This document shows, in pieces, positions 1 to 7,529 of a stretch of 13,895 bases of DNA. The position numbers and the translations under genes were made by a program. Origin of the DNA: Stenotrophomonas maltophilia (lineage in GTDB: Bacteria; Pseudomonadota; Gammaproteobacteria; Xanthomonadales; Xanthomonadaceae); assembly GCA_002387845.1 (NCBI GenBank), contig DGLB01000025.1:46268-60162 (forward strand), written 5' to 3'. Numbering within the stretch: the first letter of the stretch is position 1; every line of letters starts with the position of its first letter. Under the pieces are notes generated by a model. It saw nothing but the letters and a program-made list of their open reading frames with translations. It searched no databases and was not told the origin of the DNA.

Positions 1-1320
1 CAGCAGGAACGGCGAATCGCCCTGCAGCAGCTTGGCCAGCGCGGCGGCGATGTCGATGGCCGGCACGTTGTTCTCGCCTTCAAAGCGCTGCAGCAGCTCG
101 CGGTAGAAGTCCATGTTGCCTGCAGCCAGCGCGTCGCTGATGCGGCTCATGAACTTGTTCACGCGGGTGTCGTTGACCGCATCCACGCTCGGCAGCTGCA
201 TTTCCTCGATCGGCTGGCGGGTGGCGCGCTCGATCGCACGCAGCATGCCCTTCTCGCGCGGAGTGGCGAACAGGATCGCGTCGCCGGTGCGGCCGGCACG
301 ACCGGTGCGGCCGATGCGATGCACGTAGCTTTCGGTGTCGTACGGGATGTCGTAGTTCAGCACGTGGCTGATGCGCTCCACATCCAGGCCACGCGCGGCC
401 ACGTCGGTGGCCACCAGGATGTCCAGCTTGCCTTCCTTGAGCATGCCGATGGTGCGCTCGCGCTGGGCCTGCTGCATGTCACCGTTGATCGCCGATGCGG
501 CGAGGCCACGGGCCTGCAGCTTTTCTGCCAGTTCCTCGGTGGCGGCCTTGGTGCGCGCGAAGATGATCATCGCGTCGAACGGTTCCACTTCCAGGATGCG
601 GGTCAGCGCATCCAGCTTGTGCATGCCGCTCACCCACCAGTAACGCTGGCGGATGTTGGCCGAGGTGGTGGTCTTGGCGGCAATGGTGACTTCGGCCGGA
701 TTCTGCAGGTAGGTCTGCGCGATGCGGCGGATCTGCGGCGGCATGGTGGCCGAGAACAGGGCCACCTGGCGGGTTTCCGGCAGCTTCTTCAGCACCGCTT
801 CGACGTCATCGATGAAGCCCATGCGCAGCATTTCATCGGCTTCGTCCAGGACCAGCGTCTTCAGCTCGGACAGGTCCAGGGTGCCGCGGTCCAGATGGTC
901 GATCACACGGCCGGGGGTACCCACCACCACGTGCACGCCACGGCGCAGGGCCGACAGCTGCTGGCCGTAGGGCTGGCCGCCATAGACCGGCAGCACGCGG
1001 AAGCCGGGGATCTTGGCCGAATAGGTCTGGAAGGCCTCGGCGACCTGGATGGCCAGTTCGCGGGTCGGGGCCAGCACCAGCACCTGCGGCTTGGCCTGGT
1101 TGAAGTCCAGGTTGGACAGCACCGGCAGCGCGAACGCGGCGGTCTTGCCGGTACCGGTCTGGGCCTGGCCCAGCACGTCGCGACCCGCCAGCATTGCCGG
1201 AATGGTGGCGGACTGGATCGGCGAAGGGGTTTCATAGCCGACGGCGGCGACCGCCTGCATCACAGCGTCGGACAGGCCGAGGTCTGCGAACAGCAGCGGC
1301 GCGGAAGAATCTTGGGACAT
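1..1320 (-). CDS. deaD: DEAD-box ATP-dependent RNA helicase, DeaD/CsdA type (3' end outside window)
   Basis: ATP-dependent RNA helicase that unwinds structured RNA in the cytoplasm. Family members act in ribosome assembly, mRNA decay and cold adaptation. The 440 residues seen contain the helicase core in order: Q motif around residues 11-36 (FADLGL...PIQ), Walker A AQTGTGKT 53-60, PTRELA 85-90, TPGR 135-138, DEAD 159-162, SAT 190-192, and in the second RecA lobe ATDVAARGLD 304-313 and HRIGRTGR 334-341. The frame stays open to base 1, so the C-terminal part (probably an RNA-binding domain and a basic tail, as in DeaD/CsdA) lies outside. The ATG at 1320 is preceded by GGAG at 1327-1330 on the minus strand, 6 nt away. 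DeaD is preferred over RhlB/RhlE/SrmB because the sequence continues past the core with the helical segment (about 385-440) typical of CsdA. The family is certain and the subfamily likely. Confidence 0.93.
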   Translation of the reverse strand, partial: MSQDSSAPLLFADLGLSDAVMQAVAAVGYETPSPIQSATIPAMLAGRDVLGQAQTGTGKTAAFALPVLSNLDFNQAKPQVLVLAPTRELAIQVAEAFQTYSAKIPGFRVLPVYGGQPYGQQLSALRRGVHVVVGTPGRVIDHLDRGTLDLSELKTLVLDEADEMLRMGFIDDVEAVLKKLPETRQVALFSATMPPQIRRIAQTYLQNPAEVTIAAKTTTSANIRQRYWWVSGMHKLDALTRILEVEPFDAMIIFARTKAATEELAEKLQARGLAASAINGDMQQAQRERTIGMLKEGKLDILVATDVAARGLDVERISHVLNYDIPYDTESYVHRIGRTGRAGRTGDAILFATPREKGMLRAIERATRQPIEEMQLPSVDAVNDTRVNKFMSRISDALAAGNMDFYRELLQRFEGENNVPAIDIAAALAKLLQGDSPFLL

Positions 1321-1335
1321 GGGGAACTCCAAAGG

Positions 1336-1357
1336 CACTGCCGTCAACCTGGCAGTG
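1336..1357 (-). promoter_or_regulatory. Hairpin in the deaD 5' leader
   Basis: On the minus strand CACTGCC and GGCAGTG form a perfect 7-bp stem with an 8-nt loop. The stem ends 15 nt before the deaD start codon and about 5 nt before its ribosome binding site. A T-rich tract (about 1361-1368 read on the minus strand) lies upstream of the stem, not downstream, so this is not a rho-independent terminator in either direction. It may affect translation or stability of the helicase mRNA; that role is inferred. Confidence 0.45.
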
Positions 1358-1584
1358 AGATAAAAAAGGGGATGGTCCGCGCTTTGGGCGCCCTTTCTTA
1401 TCGCGTGCCCTGGCGCTGCTCGGTCGGAGGAGTACTCTCGCTCAGGGCGCGATGATACCGCATCATCCCTGAACAGCGTGTACAGATTCCTGCATGGATA
1501 TCGATCTGGCGCGTGCTGGCGCACAATACGCGCCCTTTCACGACCCGGCGCATGGCCTGCGCCCCTTCACAGGATACCCGCTCC

Positions 1585-1812
1585 ATGCAGATTCTCGAAT
1601 TCGACCTGGACAGCGAGTACGTCGAGCTGAAACAGCTGCTCAAGCTGGCCGACCTGGTGACCAGCGGCGGCGAAGCCAAGATGCTGATCGGTGACGGCCA
1701 GGTGTTGGTGGACGGGCAGGTGGAACTGCGCAAAGCCTGCAAGATCCGCGCAGGCCAGCAGGTTCAGTTTGGCGACTCGGTCATCCACGTGCTGGCGGCC
1801 CCGGACGCGTGA
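1585..1812 (+). CDS. Small S4-domain RNA-binding protein (YbcJ-like)
   Basis: A 75-residue protein that is almost entirely one S4 RNA-binding fold. The stretch LKQLLKLADLVTSGGEAK followed by IGDGQVLVDGQVELRKACKI is the classic alpha-L RNA-binding pattern, and length and order match the E. coli YbcJ family. It probably binds structured RNA, perhaps rRNA; the substrate is not visible from sequence. The ATG at 1585 was chosen because homologues start at about this point and AGGA lies at 1571-1574, 10 nt upstream. An in-frame ATG at 1513 would add 24 residues with no family similarity. It is a stand-alone gene, divergent from deaD and convergent with ubiM. Confidence 0.88.
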   Translation: MQILEFDLDSEYVELKQLLKLADLVTSGGEAKMLIGDGQVLVDGQVELRKACKIRAGQQVQFGDSVIHVLAAPDA

Positions 1813-1825
1813 AGCCCGCCTGCAG

Positions 1826-1852
1826 CGCGTGACGACCCATGGTCGTGACGTG
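1826..1852. terminator. Possible bidirectional terminator hairpin between convergent genes
   Basis: An inverted repeat of about 12 bp per arm (CGCGTGACGACC and its partner GGTCGTGACGTG) with a CAT loop, one G-G mismatch and one G-U pair. It fills the 40-bp gap between the stop codons of the S4 gene (plus) and ubiM (minus). There is no clear T tract on either side, so it is a hairpin that could help end or protect both transcripts rather than a textbook intrinsic terminator. Confidence 0.4.
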
Positions 1853-3082
1853 TCAGCGCTGGGTGAGATGTGACGCAATCAGCTTGCGGAACGGCACCAC
1901 GCCCTGCGCCAGCCGCAACCCGGCCCGGCGCAGCATCCGCGCCGGCAGACGGTCATCCGTGTACAGCGTGGTAATGGCATTGGTGGCCTCATACAGCGGC
2001 CGCGCCACCAGCCGGTGGCCCCGCTCGTAGCGGGCCAGCCCAGCGGGCGCGGCAATGTCGGTGCCGCGCCCGGCGGCCGTGCGCAGCACCGTGGCCAGGC
2101 GGTCCTGGCTCTGCAGGCCGAGGTTGAAGCCATGCGCGGTGACCGGGTGCATGCCCACCGCCGCATCGCCGATCAGCGCGCAGCGCTCGCCGACAAAAGC
2201 ATGGGCGAACACCCCCACCAGCGGGTACGCGATCGGCTTGGCCACCGGCCGCATGTTGCCCAGCCGGTACTCGAACAGGGTGCTGATGCGGGCCCCGAAG
2301 CTGTCCTCATCCAGCGCCATCAGTTCGGCAATCTGGCGCGGCGGCAGGGTGATCACGGCGGAGGCCAGGTCGCCATTGAGCGGCAGCAGCGCCATGGTGC
2401 GGCCATAGCCGAACCACTCCCAGGCGGTGTGCTGGTGCGGCACCTCGATCTGCATGCGGCAGACCAGCATCGATTTGCCGAAATCACGCAGCTTCGCGCC
2501 AATGCCCAGCAGCCGGCGGGTGGTCGAGAAGCGGCTGTCGGCCGCCACCACCAGGCGCGCCTGCAGGCGACGACCGTCGCTCAGGGTCACCTCGCTGTGG
2601 GTGGGGCCGGGCACCACATCGCGCACGCTGGCCTGGTCGAGCAGCTGCAGGCCGGCCTGGCCCTGCACGCTGTCCCATGCGGCGCGGCGGATCAGGTGAT
2701 TGGGCACCAGCCAACCCAGCGCATCGCCCTGGCGCTGGTCGGCGGCAAAGGTCAACGCGAAGGGCGAACTGCCGTCCATGATCCGCGCGTCGCGCAGGTC
2801 GGAAATTTCGGCCGGGTCCAGCCGCTGCCACACCCCCAGCTGTTCCAGGATGCGGCGCGAGGCATGGGTCAGTGCGATCTCGCGGCCGTCAAAGGCGGCT
2901 TCGGCCAGCGCCGCGCGCGGCTGCTGCTCGACCAGGGTGACGCTCAGGCCGCTGTCGGCCAGCGCGCGCGCGAAGCACAACCCTGCCGGCCCTGCTCCCA
3001 CCACCAGCACGTCGACACTGCCGACCTGCGGTGCTGCGGTGGTGTCGTGCGCGCCCTGCGCCTGGCTTGCGGTATCCGGCAT
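1853..3082 (-). CDS. ubiM: FAD-dependent ubiquinone-biosynthesis hydroxylase, UbiM type
   Basis: Flavin monooxygenase of the UbiH/UbiF/UbiI family that hydroxylates the aromatic ring of ubiquinone precursors, working at the inner membrane. The 409 residues show the FAD dinucleotide-binding motif GAGPAG at 29-34, the mid-protein motif VVAADSRFSTTRR at 178-190 (family DG motif, here ADS), and the second FAD motif LIGDAAVGMHPVTAHGFNLGL at 303-323. The MHPVTAHGFN form and the segments FDGREIALTHASR and YTDDRLPAR are what I recall for the UbiM subgroup rather than UbiH/UbiF/UbiI. Known UbiM enzymes can act on more than one ring position, so the exact reaction here is unproven. The ATG at 3082 has an AGGAAGG ribosome binding site a few bases upstream. 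It is the last gene of the minus-strand cluster, 88 bp after the MAPEG gene. Confidence 0.82.
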   Translation of the reverse strand: MPDTASQAQGAHDTTAAPQVGSVDVLVVGAGPAGLCFARALADSGLSVTLVEQQPRAALAEAAFDGREIALTHASRRILEQLGVWQRLDPAEISDLRDARIMDGSSPFALTFAADQRQGDALGWLVPNHLIRRAAWDSVQGQAGLQLLDQASVRDVVPGPTHSEVTLSDGRRLQARLVVAADSRFSTTRRLLGIGAKLRDFGKSMLVCRMQIEVPHQHTAWEWFGYGRTMALLPLNGDLASAVITLPPRQIAELMALDEDSFGARISTLFEYRLGNMRPVAKPIAYPLVGVFAHAFVGERCALIGDAAVGMHPVTAHGFNLGLQSQDRLATVLRTAAGRGTDIAAPAGLARYERGHRLVARPLYEATNAITTLYTDDRLPARMLRRAGLRLAQGVVPFRKLIASHLTQR

Positions 3083-3170
3083 GAGTCCTTCCTGGTGACG
3101 TGTGCGCTACGAGCTTAACGCCCCGCCCGGCCCTGGCCCTTGATCTGGATCAGCGCAGGTTCGCCGACGT

Positions 3171-3572
3171 TCACGCCAGCGCGCGCAGCAGCACCCAGAC
3201 CAGCAGCACGATGCCCGCCAGCGATACCATCCAGACCGCACTGCGCAGCACCGGAATGCCGGCGGCATACAGCGGCACATAGACCAGTCGCGCCCAGAAA
3301 TAGAGCTGCGCCGCCAGCGCGGTCAGCCCGTCCTGGCGCTGGGTCAGCACCACGGCCAGCACGGCCGCGGCAAAGAACGGGAAGGTTTCCATGAAGTTGG
3401 CCTGCACCCGCAGCAGGCGTGCGGCCACTTTGCCCGGCGGCGGTGCCTCGCCGTCGCGGGCAGACACGTTCCAGGCCAGCCCGCGCTCGCGGGTGACCGC
3501 GAAATCGGCGACCAGCAGCTGGACCAGGCCCAGCACGATCGACCAGCCCAGCATCTGCACTTCAATGCCCAT
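3171..3572 (-). CDS. MAPEG-family integral membrane protein
   Basis: A 133-residue protein with four predicted membrane segments, about residues 8-26, 63-79, 84-106 and 113-131. RVQANFMETFPFFAAAV (about 55-71) and YFWARLVYVPLYAAGIPVLR are the signature of the MAPEG superfamily (membrane-associated proteins in eicosanoid and glutathione metabolism). Bacterial members are small, trimeric and mostly of unknown substrate, and some conjugate glutathione. AAGGAG sits 6 nt before the ATG at 3572. It follows the DUF4019 gene by 33 bp on the same strand and is probably cotranscribed. Family assignment is firm; function is unknown. Confidence 0.87.
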   Translation of the reverse strand: MGIEVQMLGWSIVLGLVQLLVADFAVTRERGLAWNVSARDGEAPPPGKVAARLLRVQANFMETFPFFAAAVLAVVLTQRQDGLTALAAQLYFWARLVYVPLYAAGIPVLRSAVWMVSLAGIVLLVWVLLRALA

Positions 3573-3605
3573 GACAGCTCCTTCAATCAGGGAATGCAGC
3601 GTGGG

Positions 3606-4154
3606 TCAGGGTGCGGCGGCGCGCACGCTGTAGCCGGCCAGGCGCCAGACCTTGTCCTCGTCCAGGCGGAACGAGACCAGCTCGCGTACCGGCTGCGGGC
3701 TGTTGGCGAACTGGGTCGGGAAGCTGACGTTGATGTACAGCCCTTCCGGAACCGTGGCCCCGGGGGCGTACTTCACCCGCGTCACCACCGGCTGGCCGCG
3801 CGAGGTCAGCGCCCCGAGACGCTTGCGGTCTGCGGCCAGCTGATTGACGAAGGTCTGTTCGGGCACCGCCTTGCGGGCCACCGCCGATGCGCCCTTCCAG
3901 GCCTCGGCAGCACGGTTGCTGTCCACCAGCCCTGCCACCTCCCGGGCCGCGGCGCTGAGCTGGTCGTCCTGCTCCTTGACCTGCTTCTGCTGCGCCGGGG
4001 TCAGCGCCGGACGCGCCGGCGTAGCTGCGGTTGCCGGGGCGGCCGCCGCAGGCGCGGACGGGGCCGGGCGCGCCGGGGCCGGAGCGGGAGTGGCCGGGGT
4101 CTGGGCCAGCGCGGCAACGGGAAGCAGGAGCGACAGCAGCAACGGAACGCGCAT
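3606..4154 (-). CDS. Secreted DUF4019-domain protein
   Basis: A 182-residue exported protein. It starts with a signal peptide (MRVPLLLSLLLPVAALA, cleavage likely before QTPAT), followed by a Pro/Ala-rich linker to about residue 50. A DUF4019-like domain fills the rest: AWKGASAVARKAV, then LAADRKRLGALTSRG, then the beta-rich end with YINVSFPTQFAN and VWRLAGYSVR. This family has no known function; its pattern of one helix bundle plus a small sheet suggests a periplasmic binding or structural role. The start at 4154 was chosen over an in-frame ATG at 4169 because it gives a clean signal peptide. It lies 58 bp after the lipoprotein gene and 33 bp before the MAPEG gene, suggesting one transcript. 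Confidence 0.8.
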   Translation of the reverse strand: MRVPLLLSLLLPVAALAQTPATPAPAPARPAPSAPAAAAPATAATPARPALTPAQQKQVKEQDDQLSAAAREVAGLVDSNRAAEAWKGASAVARKAVPEQTFVNQLAADRKRLGALTSRGQPVVTRVKYAPGATVPEGLYINVSFPTQFANSPQPVRELVSFRLDEDKVWRLAGYSVRAAAP

Positions 4155-4212
4155 CGGTTCACCATCCAAGTGAAAGGTGGCCAGAGTCTAAGCCACCCGC
4201 GTTAGCACGCCG

Positions 4213-5358
4213 TCAGTTGCGCTCGGCGGCCTCGGCTGCCGGCTGCGCCACTTCGCTGGCGGTGCGCTCGGCCAGCGGGTCCTGTGACTTGCTGGCCGGC
4301 GGCGGCAGCAGGGTGGAGACGTCGATTTCCGACAGCGGGCTTTCCGCCGGGCAGGTCTCGTCGGGGAAGCCGAAACGCTGTTTCAGGGTCTGCCCACAGG
4401 CGGTGACGGCTTCCAGCTCGCTGCCCTCGCGCTTGCACTCCTGGTCGAAGGCGACCAGGAAAGCGTCCTTGCGGCGCACGAAGTCGTCTCCGCACTTGCG
4501 CATCTGTTTGATCCGCTCCAGGTCGTCCTGCACCGCATTGGTGCCGTCCAGCCCGAACTGGCGCAGTTCGTCGGCGCTGAGCAGGCGCAGACTGCGGTTG
4601 GGTACGGTCATCATCAGGTCGGCCACGCCCACCGCCACGCCGTTGCGCTGCAGGTAGTCCTTCACGTTGTCGTAGACCTGCTGCAGCTCGAGGTTGAGTT
4701 CGGCGCGCGAGGTGGCCTTGGAGCTGATCCGCATCATCCGGTGGATGCCGACCTTGCCGGCCACCAGGCGGTTGTCGCCTGCGGCCAGCACGAACACGCA
4801 GGCGCTGTGGCAGACCGAGCCTTCGCGCACCCAGATGGTCCAGCGCGATTCGCCGATGCGGTCGCCGGCCACGATGGCCGCTTCGACCTGCCCACCGCTG
4901 GAGTCCAGGTCGAGGATCCGGCTCTGGATGCGCTGCGCGTCGGCCACCAGCGCGGCACGCGCGACCAGCTCGGAGAAACCGGGGTTGATCTTGCCCACAT
5001 AACGCAGCCGCAGCAGGCCGCGTTCGGCGCACGGGGCAATGGCCGCCTCCAGGCTGGCGCGGTCCAGCGCCTCCAGCGCCACGCCGTCGCCGGCGTCACC
5101 GGCGTAATCGGTATCGCAGCTGATCCAGGCCTTGCCATTCTCCAGCGCAACGTCCGGCCAGCCCTGCTCGCCTTTGCGCGGCGGCGGCGGCACCGCCGGC
5201 GGCGCATCGGCGGCGTTGATCGACACCATGTTGTTGCCATCCACCGCCGGTGCCCGCGCGGCCTTGTCGGCGGCGGTCACGTTGCCCGGGTTCTCCAACT
5301 GGCTGCAGGCCGCCAGGCCCAGACACAGCAACGGCAATCCCCACGACTTGAGCAACAT
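4213..5358 (-). CDS. Periplasmic lipoprotein with ClpP/crotonase-like serine protease fold (COG3904-like)
   Basis: A 381-residue predicted lipoprotein. The signal sequence MLLKSWGLPLLCLGLAAC ends in a lipobox LAAC with Cys18 as the lipid site. After a low-complexity Pro-rich linker (50-65) the core reads LDLDSSGGQVEAA (149-161, equivalent to the SPGG turn of ClpP/SppA-type proteases). It continues with CHSACVFVLAAG (183-194), whose Ser185 sits where the nucleophile lies in this fold, and VGIHRM (203-208), whose His206 could be the catalytic base. The later segment TVPNRSLRLLSADELRQFGL is also typical of these proteins. The C-terminal part has several Cys (289, 308, 321, 336) and may be disulfide-bonded. 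The start at 5358 was preferred to an in-frame ATG at 5409 because it places the lipobox correctly. Substrate is unknown and protease activity is inferred from fold motifs only. Confidence 0.75.
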   Translation of the reverse strand: MLLKSWGLPLLCLGLAACSQLENPGNVTAADKAARAPAVDGNNMVSINAADAPPAVPPPPRKGEQGWPDVALENGKAWISCDTDYAGDAGDGVALEALDRASLEAAIAPCAERGLLRLRYVGKINPGFSELVARAALVADAQRIQSRILDLDSSGGQVEAAIVAGDRIGESRWTIWVREGSVCHSACVFVLAAGDNRLVAGKVGIHRMMRISSKATSRAELNLELQQVYDNVKDYLQRNGVAVGVADLMMTVPNRSLRLLSADELRQFGLDGTNAVQDDLERIKQMRKCGDDFVRRKDAFLVAFDQECKREGSELEAVTACGQTLKQRFGFPDETCPAESPLSEIDVSTLLPPPASKSQDPLAERTASEVAQPAAEAAERN

Positions 5359-5409
5359 GAATACCCGGTTCCGGTTCGATGGCGTGCCAGCGGCGACACG
5401 TGAAGACAC

Positions 5410-5415
5410 AGTCTA
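5410..5415 (-). promoter_or_regulatory. Candidate -10 element for the lipoprotein-led cluster
   Basis: On the minus strand TAGACT (4 of 6 to TATAAT) lies about 50 nt upstream of the lipoprotein start codon. No convincing -35 hexamer is visible. It is the only reasonable -10-like site in the GC-rich divergent region shared with the alkylation-repair operon. Confidence 0.28.
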
Positions 5416-5513
5416 GTGCGAGCCGGGCCGCGCGCGGGAACCTGCCCTGAACCGCCCGGCCGGCCTGGCCCATACATGTCCGAAAATGGCGAGCCGGGGC
5501 CGGGTTCCGGGCA

Positions 5514-5519
5514 TAGACT
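5514..5519 (+). promoter_or_regulatory. Candidate -10 of the ada/alkA-ogt operon (possibly leaderless)
   Basis: TAGACT lies 7 nt before the start ATG at 5527. If it is the -10, transcription would begin at or next to the start codon and give a leaderless mRNA, in line with the absence of a purine-rich ribosome binding site there. No -35 hexamer is seen, which would fit a promoter needing an activator such as the methylated Ada half of the encoded protein. An A-rich patch (GAAAATGGCG, 5482-5491) lies upstream and could be an Ada-box-like site; this is weak. Confidence 0.38.
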
Positions 5520-5526
5520 GGCGGCC

Positions 5527-7002
5527 ATGGACACCGCCCTGCCCCTCGACTACGCCGCCTGCGAAAGCGCCCGCCTCGCCCGCGATGCCCGATTTGACGG
5601 CGTGTTCTACACCGCCGTGCGCAGCACCGGCATCTACTGCCGGCCGGTGTGCCCGGCCCCGCCGCCCAAGCCGCGCAATGTGGATTACTACCCCACGGCC
5701 GCCGCCGCCGCTGCCGCCGGCTTCCGCCCCTGCCTGCGCTGCCGGCCGGAGCTGGCTCCCGAGGCGCAGGACGCACTGCACAACGAAACCCTGCAGCGCG
5801 CGTTGGCGCTGATTCACGACGGCTATCTGCAGGACGCGGCGGTGGGCGAGCTGGCCGCGCGGGTGGGCTTGAGTGCACGCCAGCTACAGCGCCTGTTCGT
5901 GTCCCGGCTGGGTGCCGCTCCGGCGCAGATCCATGCCACCCGCCGTCTGCTCCTGGCCAAACAGCTGCTCACCGAAACCGGCCTGCAGGTGACCGACGTG
6001 GCCATGGCCGCCGGCTACAACAGCCTGCGCCGTTTCAACGCGGCGTTCCTGGAAGGCTGCGGCATGCCACCCACGGCGATCCGCCGCCAGCGCGGCGCCC
6101 TCGACGACGGCGCCTTGACCCTGCGCCTGGGTTACCGGCCACCGCTGGATTTCCCGGCCATGCTGGCCTTCCTGCGCCGGCGCTGCATTCCCGGCATCGA
6201 ACAGATTGGCGAGGACCGTTACCAGCGCGTCATCGGCCCGGCCGAACGGCCGTCGATCATCACCGTGACCGCCGACCCACGTCGCCCGGAGTTGCTGCTG
6301 CAGCTGGGCCAGATCGACCCGCGCGCGATTCCCGGCGTGGTGCGCCGGGTGCGGCGGATCTTTGATCTCGACGCCGATCTGCGCATGGTCCATGCCACCT
6401 TCGCGCAGGAACCGGTGCTGGCGCGCGGCGTAGCCGAGCGCCCCGGCCTGCGCGTCCCGGGCGGCTGGGACGGATTCGAGGTGGCGGTGCGCGCGGTGCT
6501 GGGCCAGCAGGTCAGCGTGGCCGCCGCGATCACCCTGGCGCGGCGCGTGGTGGACCGCTTCGGCGGCGTGCTGGACGGCATGCCGGAAGGGTTGGACCGC
6601 GCGTTCCCGACCCCGGCGCAACTGGCCGACGCGCCGCTGGAAACGATTGGCCTGCCGCGCTCGCGCGCATCCACGGTGCGTGCCGTCGCGGCGGCGGTCG
6701 CTGAGGGCCGCCTCGACTTTGCCGCCGGCCAGCGACTGGACAGCTTCATCGAGCGCTGCGTCGCCCTGCCCGGGATCGGGCCGTGGACCGCGCATTACAT
6801 CGCACTGCGGGCACTGGGCCTGCCCGATGCGTTCCCGGCCGGCGACCTAGTGCTGCAGCAGGTGCTGGGCGAAGGCACCCGCCTGAGCGAACGCGCCACC
6901 GAAGCCCGTTCGCAGGCGTGGCGGCCGTGGCGCGCTTATGCGGTGCTGCATCTGTGGCATCTGGCCACGCCGACTGTGACCCCTCCAGGAGACGCAACAT
7001 GA
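5527..7002 (+). CDS. alkA: Ada(N-terminal)-AraC-AlkA fusion: alkylation sensor and 3-methyladenine DNA glycosylase
   Basis: A 491-residue three-part protein of the adaptive response to DNA alkylation. Residues 1-80 are the Ada metal-binding domain with the zinc cysteines Cys38, Cys42, Cys69 and Cys72 (GIYCRPVCPAPPP and FRPCLRCRP). In E. coli Ada, Cys38 takes a methyl group from phosphotriesters and switches on transcription. Residues about 85-190 are an AraC-type double helix-turn-helix (VGELAARVGLSARQLQRLF and VTDVAMAAGYNSLRRFNAAF). Residues about 195-485 are AlkA: an N-terminal beta domain, then the HhH-GPD glycosylase with LPGIGPWTAHYIALRALGL (414-432) and the expected catalytic Asp440 in FPAGD. 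It would excise alkylated purines and probably activate its own operon. The O6-methylguanine domain of full Ada is absent but supplied by the next gene, which overlaps by ATGA. The start at 5527 puts the cysteines at the same numbers as in E. coli Ada; upstream in-frame starts add only low-complexity residues. Confidence 0.93.
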   Translation: MDTALPLDYAACESARLARDARFDGVFYTAVRSTGIYCRPVCPAPPPKPRNVDYYPTAAAAAAAGFRPCLRCRPELAPEAQDALHNETLQRALALIHDGYLQDAAVGELAARVGLSARQLQRLFVSRLGAAPAQIHATRRLLLAKQLLTETGLQVTDVAMAAGYNSLRRFNAAFLEGCGMPPTAIRRQRGALDDGALTLRLGYRPPLDFPAMLAFLRRRCIPGIEQIGEDRYQRVIGPAERPSIITVTADPRRPELLLQLGQIDPRAIPGVVRRVRRIFDLDADLRMVHATFAQEPVLARGVAERPGLRVPGGWDGFEVAVRAVLGQQVSVAAAITLARRVVDRFGGVLDGMPEGLDRAFPTPAQLADAPLETIGLPRSRASTVRAVAAAVAEGRLDFAAGQRLDSFIERCVALPGIGPWTAHYIALRALGLPDAFPAGDLVLQQVLGEGTRLSERATEARSQAWRPWRAYAVLHLWHLATPTVTPPGDAT

Positions 7003-7490
7003 CCCTGCTCTATGACACCTTCGACAGCCCGATCGGCGCGCTGACCGTGGCCGGCGACAGCCAGGGCATCCATCACATCCTGTTCGAGAACAACCGCTAC
7101 GACGCCAAAGGACGCGAACGCTGGCAGCGCGATGCGCACGCACTGCGTGATGCGCGCACACAGCTGCTGCAGTTCCTGCACGGCGAACGCACCCGCTTCG
7201 AACTGCCGCTGGCACCGCATGGCACCGATTTCCAGCTGCGGGTATGGAAGGCGCTGGCCGACATTCCGTTCGGCCAGACCTGGAGTTACGTGCAACTGGC
7301 CCGGCACATCGGCCAGCCGACCGCCAGCCGCGCCGTGGGTGCGGCGAACGGACGCAATCCGCTGCCCATCGTGCTGCCCTGCCATCGCGTGATCGGTGCC
7401 AGCGGTGCGCTGACCGGATTTGGCGGTGGCATCGAGACCAAGGCGGCACTGCTGGAACTGGAAGGCCGGGGCACGCCGCTGCTGGTGTGA
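6999..7490 (+). CDS. ogt: Methylated-DNA--[protein]-cysteine S-methyltransferase (Ogt type)
   Basis: A 163-residue suicide enzyme that removes alkyl groups from O6 of guanine (and O4 of thymine) in DNA. The active-site motif is IVLPCHRVIG with acceptor Cys128. The helix-turn-helix region runs FQLRVWKALADIPFGQTWSYVQLA (78-101) followed by SRAVGAANGRNPLP (110-123), and the family's closing GFGGGIETKAALLELE is complete. Its length matches stand-alone Ogt proteins. The start codon overlaps the stop of the upstream Ada-AlkA gene (ATGA), implying translational coupling, with CAGGAG about 7 nt before the ATG. Together the two genes supply the activities of classical Ada and AlkA with a different domain split. 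Confidence 0.94.
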   Translation: MTLLYDTFDSPIGALTVAGDSQGIHHILFENNRYDAKGRERWQRDAHALRDARTQLLQFLHGERTRFELPLAPHGTDFQLRVWKALADIPFGQTWSYVQLARHIGQPTASRAVGAANGRNPLPIVLPCHRVIGASGALTGFGGGIETKAALLELEGRGTPLLV

Positions 7491-7529
7491 TGTGCCATTG
7501 GTTGTCTTCGCGCGGTCACCGGTGCGGCC

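Noticed and set aside
319..1455. A 378-residue open frame antisense to deaD
   Set aside because: The opposite strand encodes a helicase with every family motif; this frame has no recognisable domain.
2015..3118. A 367-residue open frame antisense to ubiM
   Set aside because: Complement of a clear UbiM gene; its composition is typical of a shadow frame (rich in Gly, Ala, Arg, His and Gln).
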